Source: Azospirillum lipoferum 4B (GTDB lineage Bacteria; Pseudomonadota; Alphaproteobacteria; Azospirillales; Azospirillaceae). Taken from it: DNA of 64,000 nt. The translations under genes were made by a program, and so were the position numbers. Under the pieces are notes generated by a model that was not told the origin of the DNA, ran no database searches, and saw nothing but the letters and a program-made list of their open reading frames with translations. How positions within the stretch are numbered: position 1 is the stretch's first letter; every line of letters begins with the position of its first letter. Positions 1 through 7,424 of the stretch are shown piece by piece. The DNA is taken from NCBI RefSeq assembly GCF_000283655.1, contig NC_016622.1, forward strand, positions 1,500,501-1,564,500, given 5' to 3'.

Positions 1-1
1 G

Positions 2-142
2 CTGAGCGTGGAAGGCGTCGATCTGCAGCCTTGCGGGGGCACCCATGTCGCCCGCACCGGCGAAATCGGCGGAATCGAGGTGACGAAGATCGAAAACAAG
101 GGCAAGCAGAACCGGCGCATCGTCATCGCGCTGAAGGACTGA
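2..142 (+). CDS. Alanyl-tRNA editing protein (AlaX type), 3' end only
   Basis: The reading frame is open from the left edge of the window and stops at 140-142, so only the last 46 residues are present. They contain the metal-binding CGGTHV motif of the AlaRS second additional domain, which hydrolyses Ser-tRNA(Ala) or Gly-tRNA(Ala). After the motif the protein runs only about 30 more residues, ending IENKGKQNRRIVIAL. Full-length AlaRS would continue into a long C-Ala domain, so a free-standing AlaX editing factor fits better than alaS. The 5' part lies outside the window. It is followed after 52 bp by sseA on the same strand. Confidence 0.8.
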   Translation: MSVEGVDLQPCGGTHVARTGEIGGIEVTKIENKGKQNRRIVIALKD

Positions 143-194
143 CTGCTTATCCGACGATTCTCTGCCCGAACGATCCAATTCAAGGACGCGCAGC

Positions 195-1097
195 ATGAGC
201 GACAGCACCGTTGACCCGCTGACCGGCCCCGTCGTCTCCACCGACTGGCTCGCCCGCAACCTCGGCCGGCCGGGGCTCAAGCTGCTCGACGGGTCCTGGC
301 ACATGCCGGCCCTGAAGCGCGACATCCGGGCGGAGTTCGCCGCCAGCCATATCCCCGGTGCTCGACTGTGCGACGTGGACGAGGTGGCGGCGCCGGACAC
401 CCACCCGCTGCCCCACATGGCCCCGGACGAGCCGACTTTCGCCGCGAAGATCGGCGCGCTGGGCATCGGCGACGGCGACACGGTGGTGGTCTATGACACC
501 GCCGGCATGGCGACCGCGGCGGCGCGCGTCTGGTGGCTGTTCCGCCTGTTCGGCTTCGACCGGGTGGCGGTTCTGGACGGTGGCCTGCCGAAATGGCTGG
601 CGGAAGGACGCCCGACCGAATCGGGCGAACCCGCTCCTGCCCAACCGGCGAGCTTCACCGCGCGCAGGCGGCCGGACCTGATCCGCAGCGCCGATCAGGT
701 GCTCGCCAACATCGATGCGAAGGCCGACCAAGTCACCGACGCCCGCGCCCAGCCGCGATTCGAAGGCGCGGTGACGGAGCCCTGGCCGGGCCGGCGCAGC
801 GGGCGGATTCCCGGCAGCTTCAACCTGCCCCACACCGACCTGATCGACCCGGAAGCCAAGATCCTGCTGCCGCCGGACACCATCGCCGCCAAGGCGCGGG
901 CCGCCGGGCTGAACCTCGACCGGCCGGTGGTCGCCTCCTGCGGCAGCGGCATCACTGCCTGCGTCATCGCGCTGGGTCTTGCCACCGCCGGCAAGCAGGA
1001 TGTGGCGATCTATGACGGCTCCTGGGCCGAATGGGGCCTGCGCGAGGATCTTCCGCTGGAAACCGGGCCTTCGGAAGCCGTGGCGCGGCAGCCGTGA
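195..1097 (+). CDS. sseA: 3-mercaptopyruvate / thiosulfate sulfurtransferase
   Basis: A 300-residue protein with two tandem rhodanese domains, the usual size of the family. The C-terminal domain carries the active-site loop CGSGITA with the catalytic cysteine at residue 249. CGSG(V/I)TA is characteristic of mercaptopyruvate sulfurtransferases, which move sulfur from 3-mercaptopyruvate to cyanide or thiol acceptors; true thiosulfate rhodaneses usually have a different loop. The N-terminal domain (about 15-140) is the inactive copy. The start is the ATG at 195. The stop overlaps the GTG start of the next gene (GTGA), so the two are probably co-transcribed. Confidence 0.9.
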   Translation: MSDSTVDPLTGPVVSTDWLARNLGRPGLKLLDGSWHMPALKRDIRAEFAASHIPGARLCDVDEVAAPDTHPLPHMAPDEPTFAAKIGALGIGDGDTVVVYDTAGMATAAARVWWLFRLFGFDRVAVLDGGLPKWLAEGRPTESGEPAPAQPASFTARRRPDLIRSADQVLANIDAKADQVTDARAQPRFEGAVTEPWPGRRSGRIPGSFNLPHTDLIDPEAKILLPPDTIAAKARAAGLNLDRPVVASCGSGITACVIALGLATAGKQDVAIYDGSWAEWGLREDLPLETGPSEAVARQP

Positions 1098-1528
1098 CCG
1101 ATCCCGTCACCGTCCGGCCATGCAGAGCGGAAGACCGCGACGCTGTCGTAGCGCTGTGGACGGCCTGCGGGCTGGTGGTGCCATGGAACGATCCGGCGGC
1201 TGATTTCGCGCTGGCTCTGTCGAAGGAGAATTCCACCGTCCTTGCCCTCTGTCTCGGCAACCGCATCGTCGCCACCGCCATGGTTGGCCAGGATGGACAC
1301 CGCGGGTGGATCTATTACCTCGCGGTCGACCCCGCCCATCGGGGCAACGGCCTGGGCCGCCGCATGGTCGTCGAGGCAGAAAACTGGCTGGCGGCCACCG
1401 GAATGCCGAAGGTTCAGCTTCTGGTCAGAAGCACCAATGAACGGGTGCTGGCTTTCTACGAACACCTCGGCTACGTCAAACCACCCTCGACGTTGATGCA
1501 GAAATGGCTGACCAACCCTTCTCCCTGA
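1094..1528 (+). CDS. GNAT acetyltransferase, YpeA-like
   Basis: A 144-residue single-domain GNAT N-acetyltransferase. The PWNDP segment near residue 31, the GQDGHRGWIYYLAV strand and the acetyl-CoA loop RGNGLGRRM match the YpeA family of enterobacteria closely. The substrate of that family is not established. I chose the GTG at 1094 because it overlaps the sseA stop by four bases (translational coupling) and because the upstream in-frame extension only shadows sseA. The 3' end overlaps the next acetyltransferase gene by 25 bp. Confidence 0.82.
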   Translation: MTDPVTVRPCRAEDRDAVVALWTACGLVVPWNDPAADFALALSKENSTVLALCLGNRIVATAMVGQDGHRGWIYYLAVDPAHRGNGLGRRMVVEAENWLAATGMPKVQLLVRSTNERVLAFYEHLGYVKPPSTLMQKWLTNPSP

Positions 1529-2121
1529 CCCGCCCCGACGTCTCCGCCGCCAGCCGGCCGGGCCATCTGCCGGTGATCGTCACCTATCTGCAGATGACCG
1601 CGCCGCCGGCCCACGAGCCGGTGCGCCAACCCAAAGGCAATTTGTCGCTGCAACGGGCGAATCCGCCGACCTGGTCCTTCTACCGCTATCTCTACGACAC
1701 GGTGGGGGAACCCTGGCTGTGGCACGAACGCCGCCGCATGCCGCGCAAGGAGCTGGAGCGCTCGATCCTCGACCCGCTGGTGGAGGTTTGGGTGCTTTAT
1801 GTCGACGGCACGCCCGCCGGCTTCGCGGAGCTGGACCGGCGGACCAGCGAAACCGATCTGTCTTATTTCGGCCTGATCCCCGACTTCATCGGCCACAAGC
1901 TCGGCCCCTGGCTGCTCGACAGCATCATCCGCAAGGCGTGGGAGGGCGGCGCAAAGAAGCTGCTCGTCAACACCTGCAGCTTCGACCATCCGAAGGCCCT
2001 GCCGCTCTACCAGAGCATGGGCTTCGTCCCCATCCGCCACGTCGCCCGCGAGGTGCGCGACCCGCGGCTCGACGGCGTTCTGCCGCGCAGCGCCGGGGAG
2101 CATATTCCGCTGGCGGGGTGA
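1504..2121 (+). CDS. GNAT family N-acetyltransferase
   Basis: A 205-residue protein whose C-terminal two thirds is a GNAT fold: a strand ending in DLSYFGLIPDF, an acetyl-CoA-binding turn (GHKLGPWLLDSII), then LLVNTCSFDHPKALPLYQSMGF, the typical helix and final strand. The N-terminal 50 residues are specific to this subgroup. The substrate is unknown. It overlaps the preceding acetyltransferase gene in another frame, so sseA and the two acetyltransferases form a probable three-gene operon. No ribosome-binding site stands out, consistent with coupling to the upstream gene. Confidence 0.8.
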   Translation: MADQPFSLTRPDVSAASRPGHLPVIVTYLQMTAPPAHEPVRQPKGNLSLQRANPPTWSFYRYLYDTVGEPWLWHERRRMPRKELERSILDPLVEVWVLYVDGTPAGFAELDRRTSETDLSYFGLIPDFIGHKLGPWLLDSIIRKAWEGGAKKLLVNTCSFDHPKALPLYQSMGFVPIRHVAREVRDPRLDGVLPRSAGEHIPLAG

Positions 2122-2176
2122 GGTTGGGGCATCGCCAGCCGACATCCCCCTCCCCCTTGACCACCCCAGCCACCCC

Positions 2177-2271
2177 GCCCCATCTACCGCGGAAGGCCGG
2201 AACCCACGTGTGGGCCGGTGCGTTCCTTTGGGCGAGGCGGAAGCTCCGCCGTGACGAGCGGGAGATGGGGC
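2177..2271. repeat. Structured palindromic element
   Basis: Nine-base perfect outer arms (GCCCCATCT at 2177-2185 and AGATGGGGC at 2263-2271) enclose two internal hairpins: CCCAC-GT-GTGGG near 2203-2214 and GGCGGA-AGC-TCCGCC at 2236-2250. The arrangement resembles REP/BIME-type intergenic elements. It ends one base before the start of the next small gene, so it could also act as that gene's leader structure. Confidence 0.5.
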
Positions 2272-2272
2272 C

Positions 2273-2518
2273 TTGGTGGGCTGGATCATACGGACGCTGG
2301 TGCTGTGCTTCGTCGTCGGCTTCGTGCTGTCGTTTCTGAACATCAACCCGGCCAACATCCTGACCAACAGCTGGCAGACGGTTCAGGATATCGCAGCGCT
2401 GTTGGTCGAAGCCGGCGGCTGGGCCTTGCCCTATATCCTGATCGGTGCGGTGGTGGTGGTGCCGCTCTCGCTGCTCGGGCTGATCCTGCGCTGGAACCGC
2501 TCCCGTCCGCCTTCTTGA
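2273..2518 (+). CDS. Small integral membrane protein (DUF6460-like)
   Basis: An 81-residue protein made almost entirely of two hydrophobic segments (about 5-25 and 50-74) separated by a short polar stretch with the sequence NPANILTNSWQ, and ending in a basic tail. It resembles short conserved alphaproteobacterial membrane proteins that I associate with DUF6460; that assignment is from memory. Function is unknown. The start is either the TTG at 2273 or the adjacent GTG at 2276, downstream of a GGGAGATGGGG purine stretch. The upstream palindromic element abuts the start. Confidence 0.6.
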   Translation: MVGWIIRTLVLCFVVGFVLSFLNINPANILTNSWQTVQDIAALLVEAGGWALPYILIGAVVVVPLSLLGLILRWNRSRPPS

Positions 2519-2537
2519 GAAAATCCTGAGTGCGGAC

Positions 2538-2573
2538 AAAAAAACAGGAGGCACCGGAACCGGAGCCTCCTGT
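2538..2573 (-). terminator. Intrinsic terminator of small RNA copy A
   Basis: Minus-strand hairpin with nine-base arms ACAGGAGGC/GCCTCCTGT and an inner CCGG/CCGG pairing, followed immediately by a run of seven T. Confidence 0.85.
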
Positions 2574-2595
2574 GAAACAGGGAGGGTTAGAGACA
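2538..2595 (-). ncRNA. FNR-box small RNA, copy A (tandem with copy B)
   Basis: Predicted ~58-nt transcript on the minus strand. It begins at the conserved block GTCTCTAACCCTCCCTGT, shared exactly with copies B and C, and ends at an intrinsic terminator: arms ACAGGAGGC and GCCTCCTGT at 2544-2573 followed by seven T on the minus strand (2538-2544). The predicted start (2595) is 41.5 bp from the centre of the FNR-like box at 2630-2643, the class II activation distance. A -10-like TAAACC lies at 2602-2607. The CCCTCCCT core is unpaired in the simple fold and is anti-Shine-Dalgarno in sequence. There is no plausible ORF. Transcript existence and ends are inferred. Confidence 0.62.
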
Positions 2596-2629
2596 GCCAT
2601 AGGTTTACGCCCTCGCCCGGCCGGCCGCG

Positions 2630-2643
2630 TTGATGCATGTCAA
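2630..2643 (-). promoter_or_regulatory. FNR-like box of small RNA copy A
   Basis: TTGACATGCATCAA on the minus strand, one mismatch (C for T at position 5) from the FNR/FixK/Anr consensus TTGAT-N4-ATCAA. Its centre at 2636.5 lies 41.5 bp upstream of the predicted start. Confidence 0.65.
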
Positions 2644-2681
2644 CGGAGCGGCGCTTTTTGGCGGCAGCCCTGGCCGCAAAG

Positions 2682-2715
2682 AAAAACCGGAGACATCCAT
2701 GCGGATGCTCCGGTT
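2682..2715 (-). terminator. Intrinsic terminator of small RNA copy B
   Basis: Minus-strand stem AACCGGAG/CTCCGGTT with an inner CATCC/GGATG helix and a one-base bulge, followed by TTTTT. It probably separates copy B from copy A. Confidence 0.85.
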
Positions 2716-2742
2716 CAGTGATACAGGGAGGGTTAGAGACAA
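2682..2742 (-). ncRNA. FNR-box small RNA, copy B (tandem with copy A)
   Basis: Predicted ~61-nt transcript on the minus strand, starting TTGTCTCTAACCCTCCCTG and ending in a terminator hairpin with arms AACCGGAG and CTCCGGTT and an inner CATCC/GGATG pairing (2685-2715), then five T. The predicted start at 2742 is 41.5 bp from the centre of a perfect FNR box at 2777-2790. A -10-like GATAAG sits at 2750-2755. The 5' segment matches copies A and C base for base over 18 nt, while the terminator stem is unrelated, as expected for sibling regulatory RNAs where only the seed region is conserved. It lies 89 bp downstream of the hisC stop, on the same strand. Confidence 0.68.
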
Positions 2743-2776
2743 GACGGACCTTATCCCGAAACGGATATGCCTTTCG

Positions 2777-2790
2777 TTGATCTGCATCAA
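2777..2790 (-). promoter_or_regulatory. FNR box of small RNA copy B
   Basis: TTGATGCAGATCAA on the minus strand is a perfect TTGAT-N4-ATCAA match, centred at 2783.5, 41.5 bp upstream of the predicted start at 2742. It lies between the hisC stop and the small-RNA start. Confidence 0.75.
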
Positions 2791-2830
2791 AAGCAGCGAA
2801 AATCACCGCAGCCCGATTGCCCCGCATCCC

Positions 2831-3916
2831 TCAACCGAGAATCTCGGCCAGCGCCACGACCAGCGCCTTGTTCTCCTCCTCGCGCCCGACGGTGATGCGC
2901 AGGCAATCGGACAGGCCATAGTCGGTGACCGGCTTCACCAAAATGCCGCGCCGGGCGAGATGGTCGATCACCGCCTGGGTGCCCAGCGACGGGTCGGTCG
3001 GCACGCGGGCCAGCACGAAGTTGCAGACGCTGGGATAGACGCGCAACCCCACCCGCTCCAACTCTCGCGACAGCCAGGGCAGCCACTGCGCATTGTGGGC
3101 GAAGGTCGCCTCCTCATGCTCCGCATCGCTCAGCGCGGCGGCGGCGGTCATTTGGGCGGGCAGCGAGACGTTGAAGGCGCCGCGAATGGCGTTCACCGCC
3201 TCGATCACCGTGGAAGGGCCGTATCCCCAGCCCACCCGCAGGCCGGCCAGTCCATGCATCTTGGAAAAGGTGCGGATCAGCATGACGTTGTCGGAATTTT
3301 CGACGATCTCCGTCCCGTCGCTGTAGTCCGGCATCCGGCAATAATCGGCATAGGCCGAATCCAGCACCAGAAGCGTGTGAGACGGCAGGCCGGCCCGCAG
3401 CCGCTGCACCGCGTCGGCCGGGATATAGGTGCCGGTCGGGTTGTTCGGGTTGGCGAGGAAGCAGATCCGCGTGCGCTCCGTCGCGCGGTCGATCATCGCC
3501 TCCACATCCACGACCATGTCGCGCTCCGCCGCGACGACCGCGGTGGCGCCGGTGGCACGAATCGCCTTGATGAAGCCGCGATAGCCGCGCTCGTGGCACA
3601 GCACCTCGTCACCGGGGCCGGCGAAGGCCTGGGCGACCAGATGGATCAGCTCCTCCGATCCGGCGGTGCAGACGATATGGTCGGCGTCGATGGAATGGCG
3701 ACGCGCAATGGCGTGGCGCAGCGGATCCTGGTCCCAGTCGGGATAGCAGTGGATGCGGGCCGCCGCCTCGCAATAGGCATCGAGGGCAAGCGGGCTGGGT
3801 CCAAGCGGATTGTGGGTCAGGGACAGGTCGATCCACCGGCGGCCGTCGCGGGGCGGGCGAACGGGACGGTACGGCTTGATCTGGCCAACGCTGGGACGGG
3901 GGCTGAGCAGGTCCAT
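2831..3916 (-). CDS. hisC: Histidinol-phosphate aminotransferase
   Basis: A 361-residue class I/II PLP-dependent aminotransferase. It shows the SLTHNPLGPSP substrate loop (about 32-42), the ANPNNPTGTY motif (155-164), D186 and Y189 in LDSAYADY, and the Schiff-base lysine K219 in TFSKMHGLAGLRVGWG. HisC makes L-histidinol phosphate from imidazole-acetol phosphate. Some HisC paralogues in this group act on aromatic amino acids instead, and the motif alone cannot exclude that. The gene stands alone; hisI lies 6 kb away on the other strand, so his genes are scattered. Two small-RNA genes follow on the same strand. Confidence 0.85.
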   Translation of the reverse strand: MDLLSPRPSVGQIKPYRPVRPPRDGRRWIDLSLTHNPLGPSPLALDAYCEAAARIHCYPDWDQDPLRHAIARRHSIDADHIVCTAGSEELIHLVAQAFAGPGDEVLCHERGYRGFIKAIRATGATAVVAAERDMVVDVEAMIDRATERTRICFLANPNNPTGTYIPADAVQRLRAGLPSHTLLVLDSAYADYCRMPDYSDGTEIVENSDNVMLIRTFSKMHGLAGLRVGWGYGPSTVIEAVNAIRGAFNVSLPAQMTAAAALSDAEHEEATFAHNAQWLPWLSRELERVGLRVYPSVCNFVLARVPTDPSLGTQAVIDHLARRGILVKPVTDYGLSDCLRITVGREEENKALVVALAEILG

Positions 3917-4043
3917 AACCTCGGTCTCCGTGAGCGATTCGGTCGAACAGCACGTCAGGCGACCGATTGAACCGCAAACCGGTGCGCGGCGCCACAGGAC
4001 ATTGCGCCGCGCACCATGAGTCGAGGTGCTTTGTTTCCCAAAG

Positions 4044-4070
4044 GCGGACCGACGGGAATTGCCGGTCCGC
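4044..4070 (-). terminator. Probable terminator of the aap operon
   Basis: Eight-base perfect stem GCGGACCG/CGGTCCGC just after the aapP stop on the minus strand. Only a weak T stretch follows, so confidence is moderate. Confidence 0.5.
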
Positions 4071-4078
4071 AGCCGGGA

Positions 4079-4867
4079 TCAGTGGTTCAGGATTTGGCTG
4101 AGGAACAGGCGCGTGCGGTCCGATTTCGGATTCGAGAAGAAATTGTCCGGAGTGTCCTGCTCGACGATCTCACCGCGGTCCATGAAGATCACGCGGTCGG
4201 CGACCGACTTGGCGAAGCCCATCTCGTGCGTGACGCACAGCATGGTCATGCCGTCCTCGGCCAAACCGATCATGACGTCCAGCACTTCCTTGACCATTTC
4301 GGGGTCGAGCGCCGATGTCGGTTCGTCGAACAGCATCACCTTCGGGCTCATGCACAGCGACCGCGCGATGGCGACGCGCTGCTGCTGGCCGCCCGAAAGC
4401 TGGCCAGGATACTTATGGGCCTGCTCGGCGATGCGCACACGCTTCAGATAGCTCATCGCGATCTCCTCCGCTTCCGCCTTCGGCTTCTTGCGGACCCAGA
4501 TCGGGGCGAGCGTGCAGTTCTCCAGCACGGTCAGGTGCGGGAACAGGTTGAAGTGCTGGAACACCATGCCGACTTCGCGCCGGACCAGTTCGATGTTCTT
4601 CAGATTGTTGGTCAGCTCGATCCCATCGATGACGATGGTGCCCTTCTGATGCTCCTCGAGCCGGTTCAGGCAGCGGATCATCGTCGATTTGCCAGAGCCC
4701 GACGGGCCGCAGACAACGATGCGCTCACCCTTCTGGACGCTGAGGTCGATGTTCTTCAGGACGTGGAATTCGCCATACCATTTGTTGACGCCGGTGCAGC
4801 GGATGATTTCCTCGCCGCTGAGGACGTGCTTGGCCTTGGCGGTGCCCTGGGACATGGCCTGGGACAT
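4079..4867 (-). CDS. aapP: General L-amino acid ABC transporter, ATPase subunit
   Basis: A 262-residue ABC ATPase with Walker A GPSGSGKS (54-61), Q-loop region [18 protein letters not shown], signature LSGGQQQR, Walker [13 protein letters not shown] and the switch histidine in VTHEMGFA, all in order and intact. This is the polar amino acid transporter type. Its place as the last gene after two membrane subunits and a binding protein identifies it as AapP, which drives uptake of many L-amino acids across the inner membrane. The start is the first of two closely spaced ATGs and has the ribosome-binding site AAGGGAGA. A longer in-frame extension over aapM is a shadow. Confidence 0.93.
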   Translation of the reverse strand: MSQAMSQGTAKAKHVLSGEEIIRCTGVNKWYGEFHVLKNIDLSVQKGERIVVCGPSGSGKSTMIRCLNRLEEHQKGTIVIDGIELTNNLKNIELVRREVGMVFQHFNLFPHLTVLENCTLAPIWVRKKPKAEAEEIAMSYLKRVRIAEQAHKYPGQLSGGQQQRVAIARSLCMSPKVMLFDEPTSALDPEMVKEVLDVMIGLAEDGMTMLCVTHEMGFAKSVADRVIFMDRGEIVEQDTPDNFFSNPKSDRTRLFLSQILNH

Positions 4868-4896
4868 GTGACGTGGTCTCCCTTGACGGCGTGGAT

Positions 4897-6003
4897 CTAG
4901 CGACGGTGGCCGCGATTGAGATCGCGTTCCAGCTTCTGGCTGTACTTGGACATGCTGTAGCAGAAGACCCAATAGATCACGCCGATGAACAGATAGGCCT
5001 CGCGGTAGAAACCGCGCCAGGACGGATCGGACAGCGCGGCCTTCGCGGTGCCGAGCAGGTCGTACAGGCCGATGATGATGACCAGCGAGGTGTCCTTGAA
5101 GAAGCTGATGAAGGTGTTCACCAGCGGCGGAATGGCGATGGCCAGCGCCTGCGGCAGGATGATCTTGCGCATCTTCTGCCAATAGGACAGCCCCAGCCCG
5201 TCCGCGGCCTCGTATTGGCCCTTGGGGATCGCCTGCAGGCCGCCGCGGATGGCTTCGGCCATATAGGCGGCGGCGAACATGATGAAGGCGATCTGCGCGC
5301 GCAGCAGCTTGTCGATCGACACGCCGTTGGGCAGGAACAGCGGCAGCATCACCGACGCCATGAACAGCAGGCTGATCAGCGGTACGCCGCGGATCAGCTC
5401 GATGTAGGTGACGCACAGCACCTTCACCGCCGGCATGTTCGACCGGCGGCCCAGAGCCAGCAGGATCGCCACCGGGAAGGCCACGGCCAGACCGATCACC
5501 GACAGGATGAGGGTCAGCGGCAGGCCACCCCACAGCGTGTTCTCGACATAGGTCAGACCGAGAACGCCGCCCCACATCAGCACGGCGACCAGCGCCAGCC
5601 CGGCGGCCCAGACAAGCCCGAGCCAGGGCTTCCAGAACCGGCGGTCGCAGCTGACGACCAGCAGCGCGATGATGACGCAGATCGTCACCAGCGGGCGCCA
5701 CTGCTCATCCCACGGGAACATCCCGAACATGATGAAGCGCAGCTTCTCGCTGATGAAACCCCAGCAGGCGCCGCCGGCATCCTGCCGGCAAACGGTGGAG
5801 GCGGCATCGAACCCGTGGGCGCGGATCAGCAGCCAGTTGACGAAAGGCGGGACCGCCGACGCCAGAAGGGCAAGCACCAACAGCGTCAGGACGGCGTTGT
5901 ACCAGGAGTTGAAAAGGTTGTTCCGCAGCCACGCGAGGGGGCCGACGGTGTTGGCCGGCGGACGCTCGTCCGGCAGGCCGACGCTTTGCACGTTGTCGGT
6001 CAT
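4897..6003 (-). CDS. aapM: General L-amino acid ABC transporter, permease
   Basis: A 368-residue integral membrane permease of the HisMQ family. Several N-terminal transmembrane segments are followed by the conserved permease core, with the cytoplasmic EAA-type loop [22 protein letters not shown] that contacts the ATPase. The long N-terminal half, including a periplasmic stretch with two cysteines ([11 protein letters not shown]), is typical of AapM and not of short histidine permeases. I chose the ATG at 6001-6003 (MTDNVQSVG), a few bases after the aapQ stop; the upstream extension would overlap aapQ. Confidence 0.92.
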   Translation of the reverse strand: MTDNVQSVGLPDERPPANTVGPLAWLRNNLFNSWYNAVLTLLVLALLASAVPPFVNWLLIRAHGFDAASTVCRQDAGGACWGFISEKLRFIMFGMFPWDEQWRPLVTICVIIALLVVSCDRRFWKPWLGLVWAAGLALVAVLMWGGVLGLTYVENTLWGGLPLTLILSVIGLAVAFPVAILLALGRRSNMPAVKVLCVTYIELIRGVPLISLLFMASVMLPLFLPNGVSIDKLLRAQIAFIMFAAAYMAEAIRGGLQAIPKGQYEAADGLGLSYWQKMRKIILPQALAIAIPPLVNTFISFFKDTSLVIIIGLYDLLGTAKAALSDPSWRGFYREAYLFIGVIYWVFCYSMSKYSQKLERDLNRGHRR

Positions 6004-6008
6004 GGCCG

Positions 6009-7208
6009 TTACCGCTCCACCAGCGCGATGCGCTTGTTGTACCAATTCATGAAGATCGAGATGCTGAGGCTGATGACCAGATAGGTGCCCATGATCATCG
6101 TCACGCCTTCGATCGCCTGACCGGTCTGGTTCAGCGTCGTATTGGCGATCGACACCAGATCCGGATAGCCGATGGCGAGCGCCAGCGAACTGTTCTTGGT
6201 CAGGTTCAGGTACTGGCTGGTCAGCGGCGGCACGATCACCCGCAGCGCCTGCGGCAGGATGACGAGGCGCAGAGTCGGGCCGCCGGGCAGGCCGAGCGCA
6301 CGCGCCGCCTCAGTCTGGCCCCAGTTGACCGCCGTGATGCCGCTACGCACCACCTCGGCGATGAAGGCGGAGGTGTAGATGGTCAGGCCGGTCAGGATGG
6401 CGAAGAACTCGGGCGAGATTGCGACGCCGCCTGTGAAATTGAAGCCCGCCAGCTTCGGCATATCCAGCGCCATCGGCGCGCCGCCGGCGAGCCAGGTTAG
6501 CAGAGGCAGGCCGACGATCAGCCCGAGCCCGGCCCAGCCGGCCGGAAAGATCTGCCCGGTCCGCGCCTGCCGCGCCTTTGCCCAGCGCGATACCCCCCAG
6601 GCAGCAATGACGGCGACCAGCAGGGCGATACCCATGTTGACCCAGACGGGGTCGGGGGCCGGAACCGGTACGCGCAGGCCGCGCTGGGACAGGAAGACGC
6701 CCGGAACCGGATTCAATGCCTGACGCACCGGCGGCAGGCTTTCCGATACCAGGGCGTACCAGAAGAACAGCTGCAGCAGCGGTGGGATGTTGCGCACGAC
6801 CTCGACGAAGGTCGAGGCGAGCTTGGCGATCAGCCAGTTGCTGGACAGGCGGGCGACGCCGATGATCGTGCCGATGATCGTCGCCAGGATGACGCCGATG
6901 ATCGACACCTTCAGCGTGTTCAGCACGCCGACCAGGAAGGCTCTGCCATAGCTGTCCTTCGGCGAATAGTCGATCAGCGATTCGCCGATGCCGAAGGCCG
7001 CTTCACGCTCCAGGAAATCGTAACCGGTCGCGATCGAGCGCCGCGCGAGGTTGTCGAGCGTGTTGGAAATCAGGAACCAGCCGACCAGGACGACCGCGCC
7101 GACCACCAGGATCTGGTAGACGATGGCACGGAACGTCGGGTCGCTGAGGGAAAACGATACGCCACCCGGCGGCGGAGCGCCTTGGGTGGTCCGGGTCTCG
7201 GTCGCCAC
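6009..7208 (-). CDS. aapQ: General L-amino acid ABC transporter, permease
   Basis: A 399-residue membrane permease, partner of AapM. The region from about 80 to 400 is the HisMQ permease domain, with the loop EVVRSGITAVNWGQTEAARALG and a long periplasmic insertion in the middle, which makes AapQ larger than ordinary polar amino acid permeases. The start is a GTG with the strong ribosome-binding site GGGGGAGAG seven bases upstream. The stop is six bases from the aapM start, so Q, M and P are tightly linked. Confidence 0.92.
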   Translation of the reverse strand: MATETRTTQGAPPPGGVSFSLSDPTFRAIVYQILVVGAVVLVGWFLISNTLDNLARRSIATGYDFLEREAAFGIGESLIDYSPKDSYGRAFLVGVLNTLKVSIIGVILATIIGTIIGVARLSSNWLIAKLASTFVEVVRNIPPLLQLFFWYALVSESLPPVRQALNPVPGVFLSQRGLRVPVPAPDPVWVNMGIALLVAVIAAWGVSRWAKARQARTGQIFPAGWAGLGLIVGLPLLTWLAGGAPMALDMPKLAGFNFTGGVAISPEFFAILTGLTIYTSAFIAEVVRSGITAVNWGQTEAARALGLPGGPTLRLVILPQALRVIVPPLTSQYLNLTKNSSLALAIGYPDLVSIANTTLNQTGQAIEGVTMIMGTYLVISLSISIFMNWYNKRIALVER

Positions 7209-7374
7209 GGACTACTCTCCCCCAACCATCGCGCCCCATACGGTGCCCACGCGGTCCCGGACGTTCTTCCGGGCATTTCCCACACCGTAGGGGATGCGAC
7301 ATGTCTCCCAATGCGGTCCCCTGCGCGGGCGCTTCACCGGCACCCTTCGCGACCGCTCCTCAAAGAACCGGAAG

Positions 7375-7404
7375 GCCGCCCCCGGCAACGGGCCTGCGGG
7401 CGGC
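7375..7404 (-). promoter_or_regulatory. Stem-loop between aapJ and aapQ
   Basis: The 216-bp gap between the binding-protein gene and the first permease gene contains GCCGCCC...GGGCGGC on the minus strand, with no T-tract. Such hairpins after a binding-protein gene commonly stabilise its mRNA or partly terminate transcription, so the binding protein is made in excess. That role is inferred here. Confidence 0.5.
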
Positions 7405-7424
7405 GCTTCAAACGGTGCCGTGCC

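Noticed and set aside
4873-6084. Long plus-strand open frame opposite aapM
   Set aside because: It encodes an Asp/His/Gln-rich composition typical of antisense frames in high-GC DNA, has no ribosome-binding site and lies over intact aapM and aapP.
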